DNA from: Candidatus Omnitrophota bacterium
GTDB lineage: Bacteria > Omnitrophota > Gorgyraeia > JABMRN01
Direction: 5' to 3'
Assembly: GCA_028702395.1 (NCBI GenBank)
Contig: JAQVOV010000041.1
Location: 1-11,479, forward strand
DNA: 11,479 nucleotides
Below are positions 7,282-11,479 of this stretch, piece after piece (the first letter of the stretch is position 1; every line of letters begins with the position of its first letter). The notes beneath the pieces are model-generated. The model did no database searches, was not told the DNA's origin, and saw nothing but the letters and a program-made list of their open reading frames with translations. Made by a program: the position numbers and the translations under genes.

Positions 7282-7306
7282 GCTCGCTGCGCGTAGCTCG
7301 AAGCTC
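7282..7306. repeat. 25-base GC-rich repeat, copy 2
   Basis: Exact 25-base match to 2286-2310 in the same orientation. The 7-base phase continues here with GCTCGTG, GCCGAAT. Both copies also have a TTCAGTATTTT string nearby, before copy 1 (about 2263-2274) and after copy 2 (about 7317-7327). Confidence 0.85.
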
Positions 7307-7327
7307 GTGGCCGAATTCAGTATTTTT

Positions 7328-7372
7328 CTCCAACAAGTACAACCAGTTCAACTAGTCCAACCAGTCAAACCA
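7328..7372. repeat. Nonamer tandem repeat, GTTCAACTA type, copy 2, running into the M50 peptidase gene
   Basis: Five units in phase on the plus strand: ctccaacaa, gtacaacca, gttcaacta, gtccaacca, gtcaaacca. The TGA stop of the M50 gene (7365-7367) lies inside the last unit, so the final residues Leu-Val and the stop are repeat-derived. Confidence 0.75.
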
Positions 7373-8072
7373 AATTATTATTCATACTTTTCGCTTTTTC
7401 CATCATTTTTGCAATAAAAAGTTCCTCTGAAGCAGAAATAAAAATGAAGATAGCTATCACAAGCAATAAAAACCTTCCTTTACTAAAACCAATATATCCA
7501 AAAATCAAAGCAAAAAAATGACCAAAATTAACAGCTATTTTAGTAGCTTTATAAAAACCTAATTTAGTTGTCAATATAGACCTAAAAACCCTTCCTCCAT
7601 CCATTGGAAACGCCGGCAGCAAATTAAATAATGCCAATAAAAGGTTTATCCAATATATCTGCCCTACAACAAATTTGAAATTATATGGCACAAAATAACC
7701 GGCTGCTATATATTTCAAAGATGCATAAAGCATATTAGAACCTAAAAAAGCTTTCATTGGAAAGAAAAATATTACTATAAAAGCTAAGTTAGACAATGGC
7801 CCTGCAATTGATATTAGAAACTCCTGATAAGGCTTTTGAGGAAGTTTACTCATAGATGCAATTCCTCCAATAGGATAAAGCGTAATATCCCTAACATCAA
7901 TGCCGAATTTACGTGCTACAAAGCTATGTGCAAGTTCATGCATTGTTACAAAAAAGAAAACTGCAGCAACAAAAAAGAACCATTTACCAAAAAAAAGTAT
8001 CAACAAAAAGAATGACCAGTGTAGTTTAATTGATATACCTTTTATTTGGGCAATTTCAAAGGTTCTTCCCAC
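7365..8072 (-). CDS. M50-family (site-2-protease-type) intramembrane zinc metallopeptidase
   Basis: Multi-pass membrane protease that cuts transmembrane segments, often releasing a regulator. The zinc motif HELAH is in a predicted membrane helix (His45, Glu46, His49), and the second motif, NLLPAFPMDGGR (150-161), supplies the third ligand, Asp158. The layout of about six hydrophobic segments without PDZ or CBS domains resembles the small SpoIVFB-like branch (235 residues). The start is GTG (8072), supported by AAGGAG five bases upstream; it lies 17 bases after the M16 gene, so the two are probably co-transcribed. The C-terminus ends in a 9-base repeat unit that provides the stop codon. No substrate candidate is encoded next to it. 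Confidence 0.93.
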   Translation of the reverse strand: MGRTFEIAQIKGISIKLHWSFFLLILFFGKWFFFVAAVFFFVTMHELAHSFVARKFGIDVRDITLYPIGGIASMSKLPQKPYQEFLISIAGPLSNLAFIVIFFFPMKAFLGSNMLYASLKYIAAGYFVPYNFKFVVGQIYWINLLLALFNLLPAFPMDGGRVFRSILTTKLGFYKATKIAVNFGHFFALIFGYIGFSKGRFLLLVIAIFIFISASEELFIAKMMEKAKSMNNNLV

Positions 8073-8089
8073 ATTATCTCCTTATATAT

Positions 8090-9358
8090 CTAACAATTCA
8101 AAGAGCTGTTCAGATCTATTTTTTTTAATATTCGCTCAGGACCAATTGCTGCAAAATTCATATTTTTAGAAACAAATATTTGTTTTGATATCCTTTGCAG
8201 ATCACAAGCACTAATCTTGTCAATTTGAGACAAAACTTCTTTTATCTTAGGGATATTTCCTTCTGTTAAGATCTTCTCCCCTAACCATAACATCCTAGAG
8301 CCGGTTGATTCAAGCATAAGAAGAAATTGACCTTTAAAAAACTCTTTTGCTCTTTTTAGTTCGGCATCAGGGACTTTGCTTGTTTTCAGTATCTCTAATT
8401 GTTCTATTACAGTATCAATGGTTTGTTTGACCTTGTTATTGTCAACCCCTGCATGTACAGAAAAAACCCCTATTTCATCATACTTTTTTGCTGATGAAGA
8501 TACGTCATAACACAACCCTTGTTTTTCTCTAAGTTCTTCAAATAATCTCGATGACATGTTTCCGCCGAGAATAATGTTCAAAAGATTTACAGCATATCTA
8601 TCCTTGCTTTTCCTTCCTACACTTTTGAATCCAAACTCAACATGAGTTTGTTCCGTGTTCTTGAAAAACGTAGTATACCTTTTATTTTTCTGGGTATTTT
8701 TATAGATCTCTGAACTTTGTTGTTTCCCGACTTTTATTTTATCACAGCTGAATTTTACAGCTCTTTGGAAATCCTTCATTTTTATTTTTCCGCATGCTGC
8801 AAATGCAATGTTCCCTGAACAATAATATTTTTCCTTGAAATCAAGAAGCATCTTCTGATCCATTGATAGTACCGTTTTCTCGCTGCCGGCCAAAGGGAAT
8901 CCCAATGGATGTTTTTCCCACATTATCTCTGCTAATAATTCCTGAACATAACTTGAAGGCTGATCTTTATACATCTTTATTTCTTCGCAAATAACATTTT
9001 TTTCTTTTTCCAGCTCATGGGTGCTAATTGCAGGGTTGATTATCATATCGCTAAGAATATCTACGCCTAAATCCATGTATTTTGACGGGACTTTGACCAG
9101 ATAACAAGTAACATCCTCACCTGTAAACCCATTGAACTGCCCGCCTATGCCCTCAATTGCCTGTTTTAACTGTGAAGCATTTCGTGTTTTCGTACCTTTA
9201 AACAACATATGTTCTATAAAATGACTGATCCCTGAAAGTTTTGGTGTTTCATAGCGTCCACCTACACCTATCCAAACACCTATTGAAACTGATTCCATAT
9301 ACGGCATTTCTGAAGTTATTATCCTAAACCCATTTTCTAATGTTTGAATTTTATTCAT
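8090..9358 (-). CDS. M16-family zinc peptidase (mitochondrial-processing-peptidase-like / YmxG-like)
   Basis: Zinc peptidase of the inverzincin type. The 422 residues cover an N-terminal catalytic half and a C-terminal half, the usual size for single-chain bacterial members. The inverted zinc motif HFIEH is at 46-50 (His46, Glu49, His50), with the third ligand in ICEEIKMYKDQP (Glu125 or Glu126). The C-terminal half has the conserved SSRLFEELREKQGLCYDV stretch, which supplies the Arg/Tyr pair used in substrate binding. There is no signal peptide, so it is probably cytosolic. It begins 21 bases after ruvX with AAGGAA upstream of the ATG, and ends 17 bases before the M50 peptidase gene. It looks catalytically complete. 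Confidence 0.95.
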   Translation of the reverse strand: MNKIQTLENGFRIITSEMPYMESVSIGVWIGVGGRYETPKLSGISHFIEHMLFKGTKTRNASQLKQAIEGIGGQFNGFTGEDVTCYLVKVPSKYMDLGVDILSDMIINPAISTHELEKEKNVICEEIKMYKDQPSSYVQELLAEIMWEKHPLGFPLAGSEKTVLSMDQKMLLDFKEKYYCSGNIAFAACGKIKMKDFQRAVKFSCDKIKVGKQQSSEIYKNTQKNKRYTTFFKNTEQTHVEFGFKSVGRKSKDRYAVNLLNIILGGNMSSRLFEELREKQGLCYDVSSSAKKYDEIGVFSVHAGVDNNKVKQTIDTVIEQLEILKTSKVPDAELKRAKEFFKGQFLLMLESTGSRMLWLGEKILTEGNIPKIKEVLSQIDKISACDLQRISKQIFVSKNMNFAAIGPERILKKIDLNSSLNC

Positions 9359-9379
9359 TTTTTATTTCCTTTTCTATTT

Positions 9380-9787
9380 TTAACCTAATGAATCCAAATA
9401 TCCTTGCAAGATCAATTGTGCAGCTATCTTATCGATTTTTTCTTTTCTTTTCTTTCGCGAAGTATTTGCTTCTATCATGATCCGTTCTGCTGCAAAAGTA
9501 GTAAGTCTTTCATCCCAAAGTTTAATATTAACTCCTGTTTTTTCTTTGAGAACAAGTGCAAAAGCTTCGGCCTCATCAACTTTTTTTCCTTTTGACCCAT
9601 CCATATTAAGAGGTAACCCTAAAACAATCTCAGAAACATTCTCTTGTTTGACAATATCATTTATTTTTTCCAAGAAACTTTTATCTTTTCTTTCAAGAAC
9701 GCAAACTCCTTGCGCAGTTATCTTTAAAGGATCACTTAAAGCAATTCCAACTCTTTTTTCACCGAGATCTATGCCCATTATTCGCAT
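9380..9787 (-). CDS. ruvX: RuvX/YqgF-family RNase H-fold protein (putative Holliday junction resolvase / 16S rRNA 5'-end processing)
   Basis: Small RNase H-fold nuclease; members are linked to Holliday junction resolution and to maturation of the 16S rRNA 5' end. The 135 residues are of standard length with all family motifs: GIDLGEKRVGIALSD (5-19, catalytic Asp7), IVLGLPLNMDGS (about 54-65), LWDERLTT (about 95-102) and the final IDKIAAQLILQGYLD (about 118-132), supplying the further acidic residues. The ATG at 9787 has an AGGAA site upstream; the ATG three codons on is less likely. It heads a tight cluster with the M16 and M50 peptidase genes and is preceded by a 153-base spacer with inverted heptad repeats. 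Confidence 0.96.
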   Translation of the reverse strand: MRIMGIDLGEKRVGIALSDPLKITAQGVCVLERKDKSFLEKINDIVKQENVSEIVLGLPLNMDGSKGKKVDEAEAFALVLKEKTGVNIKLWDERLTTFAAERIMIEANTSRKKRKEKIDKIAAQLILQGYLDSLG

Positions 9788-9810
9788 TTGTTTCCTTTAT
9801 AGCTTTATTA

Positions 9811-9838
9811 AGACAAAAGACGAAAGATAAAAGATAAA
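9811..9838. repeat. Heptad tandem repeat, AGATAAA type, inverted relative to 9894-9928
   Basis: Plus strand units: agacaaa, agacgaa, agataaa, agataaa. This is the TCTTTTA-type heptad in the opposite orientation to the other three copies. Together with 9894-9928 it could form an imperfect stem of nearly 30 pairs around a loop of about 57 bases, between trpC and ruvX. Confidence 0.7.
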
Positions 9839-9881
9839 AAATTAGTCATCATTGTGGAATTGCATACGAAAGTACCTATTT

Positions 9882-9928
9882 AGGACCTTCCACTCTTTTA
9901 TCTTTGTTCTTTTATCTTTTATCTTAGG
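9882..9928. repeat. Post-stop repeat module, copy after trpC
   Basis: Motif aggaccttccact (9882-9894), then heptads tctttta, tctttgt, tctttta, tctttta, tcttagg (9894-9928). In the transcribed direction the heptads begin 12 bases after the trpC TAG stop, followed by GAGTGGAAGGTCCT. Confidence 0.75.
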
Positions 9929-9940
9929 ATCTTATTTACT

Positions 9941-10732
9941 CTATCTCAGCAACTCTCTCACTTTCGCCCCAATATCTTCTGCGTCCATGAACACTTCACC
10001 AGTAAGAGTTGCATTAAACCCTAAACTTTTCAAAAACATCATATCTTCATATGTGTTTATTCCGCTTGCTGAAACTTTAACGATATTTTCAGGTATCTGT
10101 TTAACAAGCCGTTCGGACTTCCCAAGATCTACCCGAAAATCGTGTAAATCCCTGTTATTTATACAAATAATATCCATACCTGCATTTACTGCTTTTACAA
10201 TATCCTCATCAGTATGCACTTCGCAGACAATGTCCATACCAACATGTTTTGCGGTCTTTCTGAAAGATACTAACTCAGACTCTGTGAGAATATCAGCTAT
10301 TAATACTACTGCATCAGCGCCCCAATAAGCTGATTCATATATTTGATATTCATCAATTATAAAATCATTTCTCAAAACAGGAATAGAAACTCTTTCTTTT
10401 ATTTCCCTTATATACTCAAGTTTTCCATCAAAAAATCTTTCATCAGTAACTACTGATATAGCTGAGACTCCTTGAGATTGAAAAGTCAGTGCTATCTGCA
10501 CAGGGTTGAAATTCCCGCGTATTATCCCTCGTGATGGAGAGGACCTTTTCATCTCTGCTATCAAATTAACACGAAAAGCCCTTGAAATGCTTTTTTTAAA
10601 AAAACTTCTCCTGTAAATTTTTTCCAGACTTTCACAAATCTCTGCTAAACGCAGGTGGATCTTTGCCAATTCAACATGTTTTTTTTTCTCTTGTATAATC
10701 TTAGATAAGATCATCTTACCAGCTTTCAGCAT
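9941..10732 (-). CDS. trpC: TrpC-family protein (indole-3-glycerol-phosphate synthase homologue) lacking two catalytic residues
   Basis: TIM-barrel homologue of the tryptophan enzyme that closes the indole ring. The whole-length match is clear: LIAEMKRSSPSRG (57-69, Glu60 and Lys62), SVVTDERFFDGKLEYI (about 93-108), GADAVVLI (138-145), CEVHTDED (170-177, Glu171), INNRDL (191-196) and LTGEVFMDAED (243-253). Two otherwise strongly conserved positions differ: the lysine of the usual L(R/C)KDFI motif (Lys110 in Sulfolobus, the general acid) is Asn122 in LRNDFI, and the glutamate of SESGI (Glu210 in Sulfolobus) is Ala222 in SASGI. No other trp gene is in view; it directly follows hisI (TAAATG). 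The ATG at 10732 lies in repeat sequence, and family N-termini fit Met7 (ATG at 10714) better. Activity as a true TrpC is doubtful. Confidence 0.85.
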   Translation of the reverse strand: MLKAGKMILSKIIQEKKKHVELAKIHLRLAEICESLEKIYRRSFFKKSISRAFRVNLIAEMKRSSPSRGIIRGNFNPVQIALTFQSQGVSAISVVTDERFFDGKLEYIREIKERVSIPVLRNDFIIDEYQIYESAYWGADAVVLIADILTESELVSFRKTAKHVGMDIVCEVHTDEDIVKAVNAGMDIICINNRDLHDFRVDLGKSERLVKQIPENIVKVSASGINTYEDMMFLKSLGFNATLTGEVFMDAEDIGAKVRELLR

Positions 10733-10754
10733 TTAGCTATCAACATTCAGCCTA
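10719..10754. repeat. Heptad repeat spanning the hisI 3' end and the trpC start
   Basis: Plus strand from 10720: cagcttt, cagcatt, tagctat, caacatt, cagccta. In the transcribed direction this reads GCTGAAT/GCTAAAT-like units related to the GCTAACA heptads at 1391-1432. The hisI stop and the annotated trpC start both lie inside it. Two more such units (gctgata, gctaata) are at 10781-10794. Confidence 0.6.
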
Positions 10755-11254
10755 AAAGTTACATTAAAAAACTTCTTCATGCTGATAGCTAATAGTCCGC
10801 CAAAATTTATAAAAATTTTGGCGAGATCTCGCCATTGGTCACTTTTAGTGACCAATGGCGGACTATTCTCCTCTTTTCCGTATACGTCTTTTGGATCAAA
10901 AACCTTTTGATCAACTATTTCTTTATTTCCTTTTTTATCAACTTTCAAATAATAACAAGTGAAATATCCCTCATGACAAGCAGCTCTATGCTGATCGACC
11001 TTAAACAAAAGTGAATTATTCGCACAATCAACATAAACAGACCTGATTTCCTGAATACATCCCGAAGTCTCACCTTTTATCATAAGCCTACCCAGAGATC
11101 TTCTATAAACATAGATCTTTCCTTCATCAAAAGATTTTTCTATAGCATCTTTGTTCATATAACAAAGGGTCAACACTTTGCTTGTCTTATCATCCTGAAT
11201 AATTGCAGGGATCAATCCCTTTTCATTAAAATTAAGTTCATCCACTAAAGCCAT
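10733..11254 (-). CDS. hisI: Phosphoribosyl-AMP cyclohydrolase HisI with a repeat-derived C-terminal tail
   Basis: Third step of histidine synthesis: opens the purine ring of phosphoribosyl-AMP. The core spans about residues 15-127: LTLCYMNKDA (28-37), YRRSLGRLMIKGETSG (50-65), the DCANNSLL metal region (76-83) and the zinc cysteines Cys93 and Cys100 in ACHEGYFTC. The end VFDPKDVYGK (118-127) resembles the natural C-terminus of many HisI proteins. The frame then runs 46 residues further through a nested palindrome (10791-10867) and heptad repeats; this tail matches nothing in the family. The metal motif, usually D-x-D-x-D, is Asp76-Cys-Ala-Asn-Asn80. There is no HisE domain. The ATG has a strong AGGAGG site, and hisF lies 117 bases upstream. 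Confidence 0.92.
   Translation of the reverse strand: MALVDELNFNEKGLIPAIIQDDKTSKVLTLCYMNKDAIEKSFDEGKIYVYRRSLGRLMIKGETSGCIQEIRSVYVDCANNSLLFKVDQHRAACHEGYFTCYYLKVDKKGNKEIVDQKVFDPKDVYGKEENSPPLVTKSDQWRDLAKIFINFGGLLAISMKKFFNVTFRLNVDS
10791..10867. repeat. 77-base nested palindromic element inside the 3' end of hisI
   Basis: Outer arms AATAGTCCGCCA (10791-10802) and TGGCGGACTATT (10856-10867) are perfect 12-base inverted repeats. Inside are an 11-base-pair hairpin (10798-10808 with 10813-10823), the perfect palindrome GGCGAGATCTCGCC (10820-10833) and a 14-base-pair hairpin (10830-10843 with 10847-10860, loop TTT). It is translated in hisI as residues 130-155. Its 77 bases are not a multiple of three: removing it would close the frame within nine codons at TAA. 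It resembles small palindromic elements that insert into genes (Rickettsia palindromic elements are a known analogue), but no second copy is in the window. Confidence 0.85.
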
Positions 11255-11328
11255 TTTTTCCTCCTATTTTGTGTCCATTTTTTGTGTTTGATCTTTCTAA
11301 ATAGATCAGTTAAACGATTTGATGACAT

Positions 11329-11337
11329 ATTATAACA
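11329..11337 (-). promoter_or_regulatory. Possible extended -10 promoter element for hisI-trpC
   Basis: Minus strand reads TGTTATAAT, a perfect extended -10, about 75 bases upstream of the hisI start and just after hisF. I see no good -35 box, which extended -10 promoters can lack. A 6-base-pair stem with an 8-base loop (11289-11308) lies between it and the gene. Suggestive only. Confidence 0.35.
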
Positions 11338-11344
11338 AACCCTA

Positions 11345-11374
11345 ACACAGACACAGACACTGACACTGACACTA
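11345..11374. repeat. Hexamer tandem repeat at the hisF stop
   Basis: Five 6-base units in phase: acacag, acacag, acactg, acactg, acacta. The last three bases (cta, 11372-11374) are the TAG stop codon of hisF, so the array starts exactly at the gene end. It is the only 6-base series in the window. Confidence 0.8.
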
Positions 11375-11479
11375 ATTACGAACAACTATCCCCTTTTCCT
11401 CAAGTAAAGCCTTAACTTCACTTATAGAAAACTCCCTAAAATGAAATATACTTGCTGCCAATCCGGCATCTGCTTTTCC
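11372..11479 (-). CDS. hisF: Imidazole glycerol phosphate synthase cyclase subunit HisF, C-terminal 35 residues only
   Basis: Only the 3' end is in the window. The minus strand reads 35 codons and a TAG stop with no interruption. The sequence GKADAGLAASIFHFREFSI, followed by SEVKALLEEKGIVVRN, matches the C-terminus of HisF, where GADA.LAASIFH and a final helix ending in KGI.VR are typical. HisF forms the ring-closing half of the HisH-HisF complex that makes imidazole glycerol phosphate and AICAR. It lies 117 bases upstream of hisI in the same direction, so a his operon continuing beyond the window is likely. The family call is strong despite the short length because the motif is distinctive. 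Confidence 0.9.
   Translation of the reverse strand, partial: GKADAGLAASIFHFREFSISEVKALLEEKGIVVRN

Noticed and set aside
9477..9830. Plus-strand open frame of 117 codons opposite ruvX
   Set aside because: Antisense to a complete RuvX gene with all its motifs; composition explained by that gene.
9852..10328. Long plus-strand open frame (158 codons) opposite trpC
   Set aside because: It lies antisense to a clear TrpC homologue, its composition follows the opposite strand, and it has no recognisable domain.
10733..11254. hisI as a HisIE fusion because of its extra length
   Set aside because: The C-terminal extension shows no HisE (phosphoribosyl-ATP pyrophosphohydrolase) motifs; it is translated palindrome and heptad sequence.
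11260..11276. Tiny upstream reading frame (Met-Asp-Thr-Lys, stop) overlapping the hisI ribosome site
   Set aside because: It has no ribosome site of its own and contains no run of His codons, so it is not a convincing attenuator peptide.
11289..11308. Six-pair hairpin upstream of hisI as a terminator or riboswitch
   Set aside because: No T run follows on the transcribed strand, and it is too small and lacks known riboswitch features.

Overview
The window is AT-rich, compact bacterial chromosome. All thirteen recognisable protein genes lie on the minus strand, so transcription runs from high to low coordinates: hisF (5' end outside the window), hisI, trpC-like, ruvX, M16 peptidase, M50 peptidase, rpe, phosphohexomutase, histidine-phosphatase-like protein, lepA, lepB, pgsA, plsY (3' end outside the window). 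I see no rRNA, tRNA, CRISPR array, transposase or phage gene. The gene set is housekeeping. The mixture of families and the repeat-filled spacers suggest an uncultivated bacterial lineage (Omnitrophota/Elusimicrobiota-like would fit), but this placement is a weak inference.

Region by region. 9941-11479 holds amino-acid genes: HisF and HisI act in histidine synthesis, and hisI abuts a TrpC-family gene (stop and start form TAAATG). 7365-9787 is a tight cluster of ruvX, an M16 zinc peptidase and an M50 intramembrane peptidase, with gaps of 21 and 17 bases. 4471-7117 is a sugar-phosphate cluster: rpe overlaps the phosphohexomutase gene by 8 bases, and 9 bases further on comes a histidine-phosphatase-fold protein. 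1-4165 is a translation/envelope group: lepA and lepB (neighbours in many bacteria), then the phospholipid genes pgsA and plsY.

The unusual content is between the genes. Nearly every spacer longer than 100 bases is built of short tandem repeats, mostly with a 7-base period (TAGTGAC-, TGGTCAC-, TCTTTTA-, GCTAACA-type and GC-rich GCTCGNN-type), plus 9-base (GTTCAACTA-type) and 6-base (ACACTG-type) series. The same modules recur in different combinations in different spacers. One module, GATAAAA heptads followed by a GTGGA..GTCC motif, sits 7-12 bases after the stop codons of lepA, the phosphatase gene and trpC, always in the same orientation. Repeats also run into coding sequence: the last ~45 codons of hisI consist of a 77-base nested palindrome plus heptads, the hisI/trpC junction is heptad sequence, and the stop codons of the M50 gene and hisF lie in repeat units.

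Three enzymes have changes at conserved catalytic or metal-binding positions. The TrpC homologue lacks the general-acid lysine (Asn) and the SESGI glutamate (Ala). The histidine-phosphatase protein has RTG in place of the catalytic RHG. HisI keeps only one of three metal-binding aspartates. These were checked against the nucleotides given, and the reading frames are otherwise intact.
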